A stretch of DNA of 64,000 nucleotides from contig NZ_CP046620.1 of assembly GCF_009931615.1 (NCBI RefSeq), positions 1,503,501-1,567,500 of the forward strand, in the 5' to 3' direction. The stretch's first letter is position 1; every line of letters begins with the position of its first letter. The notes below the pieces were generated by a model. It worked only from the letters and a program-made list of their open reading frames with translations, made no database searches and was not told where the DNA came from. Source of the DNA: Algicella marina. Lineage in GTDB: Bacteria; Pseudomonadota; Alphaproteobacteria; Rhodobacterales; Rhodobacteraceae. Made by a program: the position numbers and the translations under genes. This document shows, piece by piece, positions 35,330 to 44,543 of the stretch.

Positions 35330-36175
35330 TCAGAGCGCATCCTCGGCGAAGGTGTCGCACATCCGCATGCTGGCGGACTGGTAGCCGCGGAGGAACCACG
35401 TCTGACGTTGCTCCGACGTGCCGTGGGTGAAGGTGTGCGGCATCGGCCGGCGGCCGGCGTTGCGCTGAAGCGTGTCGTCGCCGATCTGCCGGGCGGCGTT
35501 CATCGCCTCTTCGATGTCGCCCGGCTCCAGCGCACCGATGCGCTGCTGGGCGTGGCGGGCCCAGACACCGGAGAGACAATCGGCCTGCAACTCGATGCGG
35601 ACGGAAATGCCGTTGGCCTGTGCCTCGCTAACGCGGGCGCGGACGCGATTTGCCTCTCCCAGCACGCCCATTTCATTCTGGACGTGATGAGCAACCTCAT
35701 GGGCGACGACGTAGGCAGCCGCGAAGTCCCCACCGGCACCGAGGCGACGCTCCAGCGTTACGAAAAATGACGTGTCGAGATAGGCCTTGCGATCCGCCGG
35801 ACAGTAGAACGGGCCGGTGGCACCATTGGCGCCGCCGCAGGGCGATTGCGTCTGGTCGCGGAAGAGGACGAGGACGGGTGGATCATATTCCTTGCCGAGT
35901 TCCTTTGGAAAGAGATCGGCCCAGACCTCCTCTGTATCGGCCAGAACGACAGAAACGAACTGCGCCGCCTGATCCTGCGCCGCATCCTCCTGGGCGGGTG
36001 TCGTTTCCTGCAAGGTTCCGCCGTTGAGAAACGGGGTGACATCAACGCCAAGAAAATAGGCGACGACAACGACGATCAGCAGCCCTGCCCCGCCCGCGCC
36101 CTTGGCGCCGGTGGACATGCGCGCGCCGCGTCGGTCCTCGATGTTTCGGCTGCCGCGCCGACCTCTCCATTTCAT
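35330..36175 (-). CDS. Neutral zinc metallopeptidase, YpfJ family
   Basis: At 281 residues it has a short cytoplasmic N-terminus (MKWRGRRGSRNIEDRRG, the family signature) and one membrane span (residues 31-45, LLIVVVVAYFLGV). The extracytoplasmic domain contains QSPCGGANGATGPFYCPADRK and the zinc motif AYVVAHEVAHHVQNEMG, with a downstream acidic ligand in IELQADCLSGVWA. Members are of the PF04228 family, conserved but without a firmly known substrate. The gene is followed by tRNA-Leu(CAA) and is divergent from the yqaA-dsbB pair. Confidence 0.92.
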   Translation of the reverse strand: MKWRGRRGSRNIEDRRGARMSTGAKGAGGAGLLIVVVVAYFLGVDVTPFLNGGTLQETTPAQEDAAQDQAAQFVSVVLADTEEVWADLFPKELGKEYDPPVLVLFRDQTQSPCGGANGATGPFYCPADRKAYLDTSFFVTLERRLGAGGDFAAAYVVAHEVAHHVQNEMGVLGEANRVRARVSEAQANGISVRIELQADCLSGVWARHAQQRIGALEPGDIEEAMNAARQIGDDTLQRNAGRRPMPHTFTHGTSEQRQTWFLRGYQSASMRMCDTFAEDAL

Positions 36176-36300
36176 GCGGTGTCTCCCTTGTGCGCACTTC
36201 CCTGCGACGATGCATCAGCCGTGGCCGCCCGTAAAGAGCTTGACCGTATGGCAGGCGCATGATGCATGTGGCCAGTGGGCAAGAAGAGGCCGGGAGCGGG

Positions 36301-36876
36301 ATGCGCGGACTGTACAATTGGACACTGATGCTGGCCGGGCACCGTCATGCGGTTCTGGCCCTGGCCTTGGTGAGCTTCATCGAAAGTTCCGTCTTTCCGA
36401 TCCCGCCGCATATCATGCTGATCCCGATGGTGCTGGCACGTCCGGAGCGGGCGTGGTTTCTGGCCACCGTCTGTGCCGCCGCTTCCGTGCTCGGCGGGGC
36501 GCTTGGCTACTGGATCGGGGCGGAACTGTTCGACAGCGTCGGCCGGCCAGTGCTCGAATTCTATGGAAAGATGGACAAGTTCGACGCCTTCAGTGCGCGC
36601 TTCAATGCCGTGGGTGCCTGGGCGGTACTGTTCGCCGGTGTCACACCCTTCCCGTACAAGGTGATTACCATAACCTCCGGGGCGACGGGGCTGAATTTCA
36701 CTGTCTTCATGATCGCGTCGATGATAGCGCGCAGTTTCATCTTTTTCGTCATCGCCGGTCTGTTGTGGAAGTTCGGCCCGCCGATACGGGGCTTCATCGA
36801 AAAACGGTTCGGGCTGGTGGTCACGATCTTTTTTATTGCCCTGGTGGGCGGTTTCGCGGCTATCAGGTTCCTATGA
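36301..36876 (+). CDS. YqaA/DedA (SNARE-associated) family membrane protein
   Basis: The 191-residue DedA-superfamily protein has the hallmark LALVSFIESSVFPIPPHIML near the N-terminus and GVTPFPYKVITITSGATGLN in the second re-entrant loop, with hydrophobic segments throughout. DedA proteins help maintain the proton motive force and may move undecaprenyl phosphate or lipids. The ATG 36301 (MRGLYNWTLMLAGHRHAVLA) gives the family N-terminus after GGGAGCGGG; an ATG at 36259 would add 14 unconserved residues. Its TGA overlaps the dsbB start (ATGA). Confidence 0.88.
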   Translation: MRGLYNWTLMLAGHRHAVLALALVSFIESSVFPIPPHIMLIPMVLARPERAWFLATVCAAASVLGGALGYWIGAELFDSVGRPVLEFYGKMDKFDAFSARFNAVGAWAVLFAGVTPFPYKVITITSGATGLNFTVFMIASMIARSFIFFVIAGLLWKFGPPIRGFIEKRFGLVVTIFFIALVGGFAAIRFL

Positions 36877-37331
36877 CGTCCCGACACCTTGCCCTCCTCG
36901 CCACTGGCGGCTCTCTGGCCCTGTTGCTTGGCGCCCTCGCATTCCAGCATGTGGGCGGGCTGGCACCGTGCAAGATGTGCATCTGGCAGCGCTGGCCGCA
37001 TGCCGCGGCGGTGCTGCTGGGTGCAGTGTTCCTGCTGGCGGGCTGGCGGCCAGCGTTGTTGATGGCCGCGCTGGCGGCATTGGTGACGGCGGGGATCGGC
37101 GCGTTTCATGCCGGCGTTGAACAGGGCTGGTGGGAAGGACCGACCACCTGCACCTCCGGCCCGGTGGGCAACCTGTCCGCCGAAGAATTGATGGACCAGA
37201 TCCTGACGGCGCCTTTGGTGCGCTGCGACGAGATCGCGTGGTCCCTTGCCGGGATCTCGATGGCAGGGTGGAACGCGATCCTCTCCATGGTGCTGGTCAT
37301 CGTGTGGCTCATGGCGGCACGGCGCGGCTGA
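36873..37331 (+). CDS. dsbB: Disulfide bond formation protein B
   Basis: The 152-residue protein with four membrane spans reoxidises DsbA and passes electrons to ubiquinone. The first redox pair is in LAPCKMCIWQRWPH (CxxC followed by the conserved WQRWP quinone-site residues). The second pair is in the large periplasmic loop, TTCTSGPVGN and VRCDEI. It is shorter than the E. coli enzyme, as usual in alphaproteobacteria. The start at 36873 overlaps the yqaA stop by 4 bp. No dsbA is in the window. Confidence 0.92.
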   Translation: MTSRHLALLATGGSLALLLGALAFQHVGGLAPCKMCIWQRWPHAAAVLLGAVFLLAGWRPALLMAALAALVTAGIGAFHAGVEQGWWEGPTTCTSGPVGNLSAEELMDQILTAPLVRCDEIAWSLAGISMAGWNAILSMVLVIVWLMAARRG

Positions 37332-37460
37332 GACGCGCATCCGGTTTTCTCTTAACTCATCCGCAAGGGCTTGCCGCTAACACGGCCATGAAGGCTGCCT
37401 GCCCGTTCCGACGGGCGTGCGGCTCGGACCGTAATGGATTGCAAGGAGGACGGAGAGACG

Positions 37461-39371
37461 ATGTCTCGTTTGTCGATTTCCGGAAAACTGCGGCTCTTGC
37501 AGGTGGCGGTGCTGGTGTGCGTAGGGTTGATGACGGCTTCGATGCTGTGGGTCCGGGTGGCCAACACGCAGGCCGCAACTGCTGCCGCGCAGAGCGAGGC
37601 GCTGAGCGCGGCTGTGGAAGAGATGCAGCGCCTGCTGGGCAGCATCGAAACCAATACGGCACTGGGAATGGTGTGGACGGTCGACACGACCGGCAAGCGC
37701 AAGGCGGAAGCGCTGGCGCAACGGGAAACCGACAAGGCGGCACTGGCCGACCTGATCCGCGGAACCATCGCGGGCGCTGGCATCCTGCCGGATGAGACGC
37801 TCGCCGAGCTGGAAACCGCGATGATCACGGCCGCGACGGCGGCGGATGCCGCGCTGGACGCCTATGAGACAAACACGTTCATGGCCGGCATGCATCTGAC
37901 AACCTATGCCACCCAGAAAGCGATGGCTCAGGAGATCCTCGACCCGGTGCGTGCACGGGTTCAGACCGATTCCCGGCAGGCACTGATGGCGCAGAAAGCG
38001 ACGTACCAGAGGGGCTTCAACGTCCTCCTTTTGCTGGGCGGGGCGACAATCGCCATCTGCGGGGCGTTGCTGGAGGCGACGCGGCGCAACATAGGGGCCA
38101 GCCTCACCAGCGTGAACGGAGTTTTACGGCGGATCGCGCAGGACGATGTAGAGGCGGAGGTGCCGAGTGCCCTGCCCGGAACCGAGGTCGGCATGCTGGT
38201 AGAAGCCGCCAGCATCTTCCGTGACAAGGCCAAGCAACGTTTGCGGCTGGAGGCGGAGCGGCAGGCCGAGCAGAAGGCAACGCAGGCGCGGAGCCAGGCG
38301 GCGGAACACCTTCAGGCGGAACTGCGCCGGGTGATCGGGCGGGCCGTGGCCGGTGACTTCTCCGACCGGATCGCCGCGCAGCCGGACGATGACGCCGGTG
38401 GTGAAATCGGGCGCCAGATCAACGCGCTGTTCGACACGCTTGACGGATCGCTGGCGCAAGTGCGCGATGTGATGAAGCGACTGGCCCAGAAGGATCTTCG
38501 GCATCTGTTAAACGGCAGTTTCGACGGTGTGTTCGCCGATCTGCAGAGCGACGTGAACGCCACGGTCACGCAGTTGCAGGATCTGGTGAACGGTTTGCAG
38601 GATGCGTCGGCCGGGGTGCGCACCTCCTCCGACGAAATCGACCGGCAGGCACGCAGCCTTGCCGAGAAGGTCGTGGGCCAGGCGGCGGCGCTGGAGGAGA
38701 CGGCGGCGACCACCGAGGAAATGGCTTCCAGCGTGCGGACCAATACCGAGATGCTGAAAGAGACGGCGACGATGGCGAGCGGCGTGACCGCCGATGCCGA
38801 TCAGGGCCGCGAGACTGTGAAAACTGCAAAGGCGGCCATGAGCCGGATCGAGGAAAGTTCGGGCCGGATCAACGACATCCTGACGGTGATCGAATCAATC
38901 TCATTCCAGACCAATCTTCTGGCTCTCAACGCCGCCGTCGAAGCTGCCCGGGCGGGCGAGGCCGGCAAGGGCTTCGCCGTGGTGGCCTCGGAAGTGCGGA
39001 CACTGGCGCAGCGCTCCGCCGACGCGGCCCACGACATCGCAGCGGTGATCAAGGAGAGCGGCGAGACCGTCGCCGATGGCGTGGCGCTGGTGGAGAAGAC
39101 CGGTCAGGCGCTGGACAAGATCGCCGAGTCCGCGGTCGGGATGGCAGAAAGCATCCGGCAGGTCTCGGAAGCCGGTATCGAGCAGGCCAACGGGGTGTCG
39201 GAGATCAACCAGTCGATTGCCAGCCTGGATAGCGCAACGCAGCACAATTCCGTCATTGCCGACCAGACGGCAAGCGTGGCGCAGAAACTGGTGAGCGATG
39301 CCAACTGCCTGGACGAGATGTTGACCTCGTTCCTGATGGCCGAACGGGACACCCGGGTGAAGGCGGCGTGA
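37461..39371 (+). CDS. Methyl-accepting chemotaxis protein
   Basis: The 636-residue chemoreceptor has TM1 at 12-32, a helical periplasmic sensor domain of about 150 residues, and TM2 at 185-205. A HAMP domain and a second HAMP-like segment ([20 protein letters not shown]) follow, then a long coiled coil with the signalling tip [20 protein letters not shown] near 480-500. The protein ends [12 protein letters not shown] with no CheR-tethering pentapeptide. The sensor resembles the four-helix-bundle type without an obvious ligand site. The ATG 37461 is 12 bases after AAGGAGG; a frame start at 37434 lacks an RBS. No che gene is adjacent. Confidence 0.93.
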   Translation: MSRLSISGKLRLLQVAVLVCVGLMTASMLWVRVANTQAATAAAQSEALSAAVEEMQRLLGSIETNTALGMVWTVDTTGKRKAEALAQRETDKAALADLIRGTIAGAGILPDETLAELETAMITAATAADAALDAYETNTFMAGMHLTTYATQKAMAQEILDPVRARVQTDSRQALMAQKATYQRGFNVLLLLGGATIAICGALLEATRRNIGASLTSVNGVLRRIAQDDVEAEVPSALPGTEVGMLVEAASIFRDKAKQRLRLEAERQAEQKATQARSQAAEHLQAELRRVIGRAVAGDFSDRIAAQPDDDAGGEIGRQINALFDTLDGSLAQVRDVMKRLAQKDLRHLLNGSFDGVFADLQSDVNATVTQLQDLVNGLQDASAGVRTSSDEIDRQARSLAEKVVGQAAALEETAATTEEMASSVRTNTEMLKETATMASGVTADADQGRETVKTAKAAMSRIEESSGRINDILTVIESISFQTNLLALNAAVEAARAGEAGKGFAVVASEVRTLAQRSADAAHDIAAVIKESGETVADGVALVEKTGQALDKIAESAVGMAESIRQVSEAGIEQANGVSEINQSIASLDSATQHNSVIADQTASVAQKLVSDANCLDEMLTSFLMAERDTRVKAA

Positions 39372-39508
39372 CATTGACACCGGAAGGGAGCGGGCTGACC
39401 GAAGCGGTGCCGGGTGGAAAATTCGGGACTGCGAGACGCTCTTCGGAGCGGTACAGAAAACGGGATTCTTCTCGTGTTTTCAAATAACTGACGTGGCGCA
39501 CTGAAGTG

Positions 39509-40093
39509 TCAGGCCTCCAGTTCCGCGTCCCAGTACAGATAGTCCATCCAACTTTCGTGCAGGTGGTTGGGCGGGAATTTGCGGCCGATGTTCTGCAATT
39601 GCATCGGGTCCGGGCGCACGGGCGGTTTTCGCAGGTGCATGTTTGCCTGCCGCAAGGTCTTCGACCCTTTCCTGAGATTGCACGGGCCGCAGGCCGCGAC
39701 CACGTTTTCCCAGGATGTCTTGCCGCCACGGGCGCGCGGCATCACGTGATCGAAGGTCATGTCGCCCTTGGAGCCGCAATACTGGCAGGTGAATTCATCC
39801 CTCAGAAACAGATTGAAGCGCGTGAAGGCAGTGGACTTCGCCGGACGCACATAATCGCGCAGGACGACAACGGAAGGTATTTGCATCTCCAGCGAGGGCG
39901 AACGGACGACATCGTCATAGACGGACACCACAGTCACTCTGTCGAGGAAGGCAGCCTTCACGGCCTCCTGCCACGGCCAGAGTGAAAGCGGCAGATAGGA
40001 AAGCGGCCGGTAATCGGCATTCAGTACCAGCGCCGGGTGATCCCGCGTTCCCGCAGGATTACGTATGAAACTGGGTTGCGTCGCGGTTTGCAT
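39509..40093 (-). CDS. HNH endonuclease family protein
   Basis: The 194-residue protein has a complete HNH domain at 100-145. CQYCGSKGDMTFDHVMPRAR supplies the first zinc-knuckle pair and the catalytic DH. SWENVVAACGPCNLRKGSKT supplies the asparagine and second knuckle. The N-terminal half (ALVLNADYRPLSYLPLSLWP) is the conserved part of a housekeeping-like HNH family that is widespread in alphaproteobacteria and other bacteria and is often single-copy outside mobile elements. The biological target is unknown. It is transcribed convergently with the chemoreceptor. Confidence 0.88.
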   Translation of the reverse strand: MQTATQPSFIRNPAGTRDHPALVLNADYRPLSYLPLSLWPWQEAVKAAFLDRVTVVSVYDDVVRSPSLEMQIPSVVVLRDYVRPAKSTAFTRFNLFLRDEFTCQYCGSKGDMTFDHVMPRARGGKTSWENVVAACGPCNLRKGSKTLRQANMHLRKPPVRPDPMQLQNIGRKFPPNHLHESWMDYLYWDAELEA

Positions 40094-40384
40094 TGGAGAC
40101 TCGTTCCTTTGTCCTGCTCGGCCCTTTTTTTGGCGGCGGACGGGACGAGCCCGTCCCTGTTAACAAGTTCAACTATATCTCGGGTTTGCAGCCGCGCAAC
40201 CCTCTAGATGCTGAGCTCGTATGGCTTATGCCGGGAGGTTATCCACAGCGTTCAACCGTTTTATGACACGGTGCATTCTAGCCCGTTGCAAAGCGAAGCC
40301 CATTGCAATCAGCCGATTACCCACGTTGCGCACGCCGGTGACCGGCATTTGCCCCTTATTTCAGCGCTGACAGCGCGTGAAATG
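40094..40384. promoter_or_regulatory. HNH promoter region with a consensus DnaA box
   Basis: No gene is seen in these 291 bp. A perfect DnaA-box consensus TTATCCACA lies at 40239-40247. A hairpin GGACGGG-ACGAG-CCCGTCC lies near 40138-40157. One box alone does not make an origin. Confidence 0.35.
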
Positions 40385-41038
40385 TCAGGCGAGCCAGGCC
40401 AGGGTGGCCTGAAGTGCCAGCGACAGGCCGTCGGGAGCAATGCCGTGCCCGGTGCCGCGGGACACATGCGTCTCCACTTCGAGGCCGGCGACAATGAGGC
40501 CGGATTCGGCTTCGGCCATGCTCTCGAACGGCACGACCTCATCCATGTCGCCATGAATCAGGAGAACCGGCGGCTTGCTGCGGACCTCGGACGCCAGTGC
40601 CTTCGGTTGCAACAGGCGACCGGAGAAGCCGACGATCCCCGCGAAGGCCGCGGCGCGGCGCGGACCGACGTGCAGGCTCATCATCGTACCCTGCGAAAAA
40701 CCGACAAGAACCGTGCGATCGGGGCCGATCCCCTCCTCCGCCGCCACCGCGTCGAGATAGGCGTCGAACTGCTGCGCGGCATCGGCCATGGCGATGCCTG
40801 CCTCGACCTCGGATGAGCCGTCCAGCCAGGGAATTGGGAACCACTGAAAACCCATGGGATTGTTGGTGCAGCGTGTCGGGGCATTGGGGGCAAGGAAGAC
40901 GGTATCGGGCAGATGCGGCGCCAGCGGTTCGGCGAGACCGATGAGATCGCGGCCGTCAGCGCCATAGCCATGAACCAGGATCATCATAGAGCGTGCCGTA
41001 CCCGATGCCGCAGCCTTGCGTTCCTGTGTCAGTGTCAT
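40385..41038 (-). CDS. Alpha/beta hydrolase, phospholipase/carboxylesterase family
   Basis: The 217-residue serine hydrolase is of the YpfH/lysophospholipase-like family. The oxyanion strand is MILVHGYGADGRDL, the nucleophile elbow VLVGFSQGTMMSL (GFSQG), the acid in LLIHGDMDEVVPF, and the histidine in SRGTGHGIAPDG. It cleaves small acyl esters, and the natural substrate is unknown. The ATG 41038 (MTLTQERKAAASG) overlaps the stop of the upstream glycosylase gene by 4 bp, so the two are co-translated. A frame start further upstream lies inside that gene. Confidence 0.88.
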   Translation of the reverse strand: MTLTQERKAAASGTARSMMILVHGYGADGRDLIGLAEPLAPHLPDTVFLAPNAPTRCTNNPMGFQWFPIPWLDGSSEVEAGIAMADAAQQFDAYLDAVAAEEGIGPDRTVLVGFSQGTMMSLHVGPRRAAAFAGIVGFSGRLLQPKALASEVRSKPPVLLIHGDMDEVVPFESMAEAESGLIVAGLEVETHVSRGTGHGIAPDGLSLALQATLAWLA

Positions 41039-41667
41039 ACCCGTACCCCTTCGCGCGCCTTCTGCACGCCGTAGTATTTCCAGAACAGTGTCGCGGCGAC
41101 GGAGCGCCACGGCGACCAGGCCAGGGATTGCGTCCGCAGCGCCTTTTCCGTCGGCCGTTCGTCCATGTCATAGATCATGCGGGCCGCTTCCTGCAAAGCG
41201 AGATCGCCCGCGGCAAAGATATCGGCGCGGCCCAGCGAGAATTTTGCATAAATTTCCGCCGTCCAGACACCGATGCCGGTGACAGAGGTGAGAGTGGCGA
41301 TGATTTCCTCATCCGGTGCCTGCGCCAGCGCATCGAATGCGATGCCGCTTTCGGCGAGGGCACGAGCGTAGCGGCGCTTCTGGCGCGAGAGACCGCAAGC
41401 GGTGAGCGCCTCTTCCGACGCAGCGGCGACCGCTTGCATGTCCGTCAATCCGGCGGCTTCCAGCCGCGACCAGATGGCGGAGGCGGAGGCGACAGACACC
41501 TGCTGCGAGACAATTGCCGACAGAAGGGCCGGAAAACCACCCTCGCGGCGCCGGAGGTCCACCGGCCCCGCCACCGCGATGGCGCGGGCAAGAGCCGGAT
41601 CGGCAGCGGCGAGCCAGGCGAGGCCTTCCTCGACATCGTCCTGGCAGGTGAGTATGCGGCCGACCAT
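41035..41667 (-). CDS. DNA-3-methyladenine glycosylase II (AlkA-like, HhH-GPD)
   Basis: The 210-residue base-excision enzyme removes alkylated purines. It has the helix-hairpin-helix and catalytic region ATLTSVTGIGVWTAEIYAKF, and the aspartate in FAAGDLALQEAARMIYDMDE. The N-terminal part LLSAIVSQQVSVASASAIWS is the usual family match. The E. coli AlkA-specific N-terminal domain is absent, as in most short bacterial forms. The ATG 41667 (MVGRILTCQDDVEEGLAWLA) is chosen; further in-frame upstream sequence runs into the divergent MFS promoter. Confidence 0.92.
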   Translation of the reverse strand: MVGRILTCQDDVEEGLAWLAAADPALARAIAVAGPVDLRRREGGFPALLSAIVSQQVSVASASAIWSRLEAAGLTDMQAVAAASEEALTACGLSRQKRRYARALAESGIAFDALAQAPDEEIIATLTSVTGIGVWTAEIYAKFSLGRADIFAAGDLALQEAARMIYDMDERPTEKALRTQSLAWSPWRSVAATLFWKYYGVQKAREGVRV

Positions 41668-41773
41668 GGCATCGTTCCTTTGCCTGTACCCGGAAAAAGG
41701 AACCACGCGGGCGCGAGGCCTGCAAGCCAGTTCGCCATTGGCCTCCCAGAATTCCGGGTGTAGAAGCCGCGAT

Positions 41774-42994
41774 ATGGAAGAGACTGCGCCCACCGAAACC
41801 CGTGCCCGCCGCAACGTCGCCGTCCTCGTGGCGGCGCAGGCGTTTCTGGGCTCCCAAATGCCGATTTCCTTCGTTCTGGGCGGGCTTTCAGGCCAGTATC
41901 TCTCTCCCGAACCGTGCCTTGCGACGCTGCCGATTTCGCTGATCGTGTTCGGTTCGATGCTGACGGCGCCGGTCATGGGCAATTTCATGCAGGCCTACGG
42001 ACGGCGGGCCGGTTTTCTGCTGGGCACCACCGGCGGCGCGCTGGGAGGGCTGCTGTCGGTGATCGGGCTGTTGCAGGGCTCGTTCGGGTTGTTTCTGCTA
42101 GGCTCGCTCTGCACCGGGATCTACATGTCGGCGCAGGGGTTCTATCGGTTCGCAGCCACGGATACCGCCAGCGATGCCTACAGGCCGAAGGCGATTTCCT
42201 ACGTGATGGCAGGGGGGCTGATGTCGGCGATCATCGGGCCGCAACTGGTGAAACTCACGGGCGGGATCACCGACCCTATTCCCTTCGCCGGGGGATACAT
42301 GGCGGTCATCGCCCTGAACGTCGCCGGCGCGTTCATCTTCGCCTTCCTCGACATTCCCAAGCCGGAAAAACCGAACCGGGATGCGCCGCGCGGACGGACG
42401 CGGCTGGAGCTGCTGCGCACCCCGCGCATTCTGGTGGCGATGATTTGCGCTATGGTTTCCTACGCGCTGATGAACCTTGTGATGACCTCGACACCGCTGG
42501 CCGTCGTGGGGTGTGGATACACGACCGACAATGCCGCCGACGTGGTGATGGCGCATGTGCTGGCGATGTTCGTGCCGTCATTTTTTACCGGCCATCTGAT
42601 CGCCCGTTTCGGAGCGGAGCGGATCATCGCCACCGGCCTGACTATTCTGGCGGCCGCGGGACTGGTGGCGCTCAATGGCATCGATCTCGGCCATTTCTAC
42701 GTGACGCTGGTGCTGCTGGGGCTGGGCTGGAACTTCGGGTTCATCGGCGGCACGGCCATGCTGGCCTCCGCCCACTCACCGGAGGAGCGGGGCCGGGTTC
42801 AGGGAATGAATGACTTTGCCGTGTTCGGAATGGTGACGCTGGCTTCGCTGTCTTCGGGCCTGTTGATGAACTGCTCCGGTGGCACGCCACAGGAAGGCTG
42901 GACGGCTGTCAATCTCGCCATGATCCCGTTCCTCGCGCTGGCCGGGGCCACACTCATCTGGTTCGCGCTGCAAGGCCGGCGCCTGCGAGTGTGA
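41774..42994 (+). CDS. Major facilitator superfamily transporter
   Basis: The 406-residue carrier has about twelve spans. Features include MQAYGRRAGFLLGTTGGALG (motif A-like after span 2), AQGFYRFAATDTASDAYRPK, and GHLIARFGAERIIATGLTIL after span 8. It resembles the MFS group sometimes annotated near metal or nitrate carriers, but I cannot name the substrate. The ATG 41774 follows GCCGCGAT and gives MEETAPTETRARRN. It is divergent from the AlkA gene and followed 7 bp later by the zincin-like gene, which is probably in the same transcript. Confidence 0.85.
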   Translation: MEETAPTETRARRNVAVLVAAQAFLGSQMPISFVLGGLSGQYLSPEPCLATLPISLIVFGSMLTAPVMGNFMQAYGRRAGFLLGTTGGALGGLLSVIGLLQGSFGLFLLGSLCTGIYMSAQGFYRFAATDTASDAYRPKAISYVMAGGLMSAIIGPQLVKLTGGITDPIPFAGGYMAVIALNVAGAFIFAFLDIPKPEKPNRDAPRGRTRLELLRTPRILVAMICAMVSYALMNLVMTSTPLAVVGCGYTTDNAADVVMAHVLAMFVPSFFTGHLIARFGAERIIATGLTILAAAGLVALNGIDLGHFYVTLVLLGLGWNFGFIGGTAMLASAHSPEERGRVQGMNDFAVFGMVTLASLSSGLLMNCSGGTPQEGWTAVNLAMIPFLALAGATLIWFALQGRRLRV

Positions 42995-43001
42995 GGCGGC
43001 G

Positions 43002-43724
43002 GTGTTCTGGCGACGCTCCCTCGTGTCCGAAGAGATCGCGGACTGGGTGACGGACCGTTTCGGCTGGCTGGTGACGACGCTGGGGCCGGCAACATTCTTC
43101 GAACACACGAAACTGGTGCTGCCGACACGCAGTTTCTTTGCTACCGGCAGCGGCAGCGACGAGGCGACGGCCAGCGCGATCTTCGACGAGGTGCGCACGC
43201 ATATGGGCGTCAACCATTGGCCGGTGCGGCTGGTGCCGCTGGGCACGGTTGGCGAGGATTTCGGAGCCGCGACTTATGAGACCAGCCAGATTGCGGGGAC
43301 ATTTTACACGCCGGAAGACGGACCGGCGGTGATCACATACCGGCCGGGGCTGATGCGGACACCAAAGGCGTTTATCGGCACCCTTGCACATGAGTTGGCG
43401 CATTACATTCTGGCACCGCATGTTCATCATGCCCCCGGTGGCGAGGAAGAGCACGAATTGCTGACGGACCTGACCGTGATCTATGCCGGGATGGGCGTGA
43501 TCGACATTCAGGGGGCGCGCGACGTTGGCTGGCAGGGCTATCTGCGCAGCGATACCCGTGCCTACGCTCTGGCAACATTCCTGAGGCTGAAGGACGTAGA
43601 TCCGGATGTGGCGATGCCATTTCTCGACACATATCTGCAGCGACGGCTGAAGCGGGCGCTGGCGCAGCGGGACGAGCGGGCGGATGAACTGGTGCTGCTG
43701 AAGGGGATGCGCAACCGCGGGTGA
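43002..43724 (+). CDS. Zincin-like protein with HELAHY motif
   Basis: This 240-residue protein has no family I can name. It contains FIGTLAHELAHYILAP, a HExxH zinc motif as in metallopeptidases, followed 25 residues later by EEEHELLTDLTVIYAGMGVI, where an acidic residue could be the third ligand (gluzincin-like). The region VNHWPVRLVPL precedes it. No signal peptide or membrane span is present, so it is cytoplasmic. The GTG start (43002) is 7 bp after the MFS stop. It is probably a zinc peptidase, but it could be a structural relative without activity. Confidence 0.65.
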   Translation: MFWRRSLVSEEIADWVTDRFGWLVTTLGPATFFEHTKLVLPTRSFFATGSGSDEATASAIFDEVRTHMGVNHWPVRLVPLGTVGEDFGAATYETSQIAGTFYTPEDGPAVITYRPGLMRTPKAFIGTLAHELAHYILAPHVHHAPGGEEEHELLTDLTVIYAGMGVIDIQGARDVGWQGYLRSDTRAYALATFLRLKDVDPDVAMPFLDTYLQRRLKRALAQRDERADELVLLKGMRNRG

Positions 43725-43769
43725 GCTATCTGGGCCTTCAGGCCCGCCAGCGAGATGCGGCGGACTTTC

Positions 43770-44543
43770 CTACCAGCGACCGGTGCTGCCGCGCCAGAGA
43801 CGGGTGGCGCGCGACAGGATTTCCGGCGGCTCCAACCCACCAGACAGCGCCAGTTGCGGCCGGGCGCGGGCCGAGGACAACAGGTGCTGCGCCCGCCAGC
43901 CCGTGAGCAGGGCCGGCAGGGCCGCCTTCGGCACGCTCGGCCGCAGGGAACGCGCTTCGTCGATGCGCCGGAGGCCGGTTTTCGCTATCTGCGTGATCGT
44001 GGCGGCCGCGTCGCCGTTCGGCAAGGGTGCGCGGCCGGTCTCTTTCAGGACCGGCAGCGCCGCGAGATAGTTGGCGGCACCGCTCCCCTGCCCCATCAGC
44101 CGCGCCGCCTCCGGTTCCTCGTCCGTCAGGATCCGGGTCGCGAGCGTCATCAGGCCACCAGCGGTTTCGCTGAAATAGAGATCAAGCTCCGCGATGTCGG
44201 CGGGAGGCTCCAATTGGCTGTCGCGGCGGCGAGCGTCGATCAGGGCGAGCATCGTCGCGTGTGGCAGGGCGTGATCCCGCGCGACCTGCGCCAGCGGCGT
44301 GGCGACCTCGTGGCGTCGCACCGGGCCACCGCCCGCGATTTCGTCCAGCACGTCGCGCCACCATTGCAGCCGCATCTCGGCGATCATCGGCTCCGCCGTC
44401 ACCCAAGGCGCGCGGGCGACTTCGAGGTTGAAGGCGTAGAGCACCATCAGCGCGCCGCGCCGGGGCATCGGCGCCAGCATGGCACAGGCGAAACGGTCCG
44501 GATCGTTGGCGGCGACAGCGGCGGCGCAGGCGTCGATGCTCAT
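43770..44543 (-). CDS. Squalene/phytoene synthase family protein (NDUFAF6-like)
   Basis: The 257-residue helical protein has the trans-isoprenyl synthase fold but weak active-site aspartates: VLYAFNLEVARAPWVTAEPM and LYFSETAGGLMTLATRIL in place of the classical DxxxD pairs. It most resembles the NDUFAF6-type branch that is found in alphaproteobacteria and mitochondria and that in mitochondria assists complex I assembly. No carotenoid genes are nearby. The ATG 44543 overlaps the stop of the methyltransferase by 4 bp. It is the last gene of an operon that begins with cysS or cimA. Confidence 0.8.
   Translation of the reverse strand: MSIDACAAAVAANDPDRFACAMLAPMPRRGALMVLYAFNLEVARAPWVTAEPMIAEMRLQWWRDVLDEIAGGGPVRRHEVATPLAQVARDHALPHATMLALIDARRRDSQLEPPADIAELDLYFSETAGGLMTLATRILTDEEPEAARLMGQGSGAANYLAALPVLKETGRAPLPNGDAAATITQIAKTGLRRIDEARSLRPSVPKAALPALLTGWRAQHLLSSARARPQLALSGGLEPPEILSRATRLWRGSTGRW

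Noticed and set aside
36102-36872. Long frame upstream of dsbB
   Set aside because: It overlaps yqaA in another frame and crosses a divergent promoter. DsbB homology starts at the ATG 36873.
40239-40247. Consensus DnaA box as an origin of replication
   Set aside because: Only one box is present, with no AT-rich unwinding region and no dnaA, parAB or gidA genes nearby.
43770-44543. Carotenoid phytoene synthase
   Set aside because: The DxxxD metal motifs are degenerate and no crt gene is nearby. The NDUFAF6-like branch fits better.
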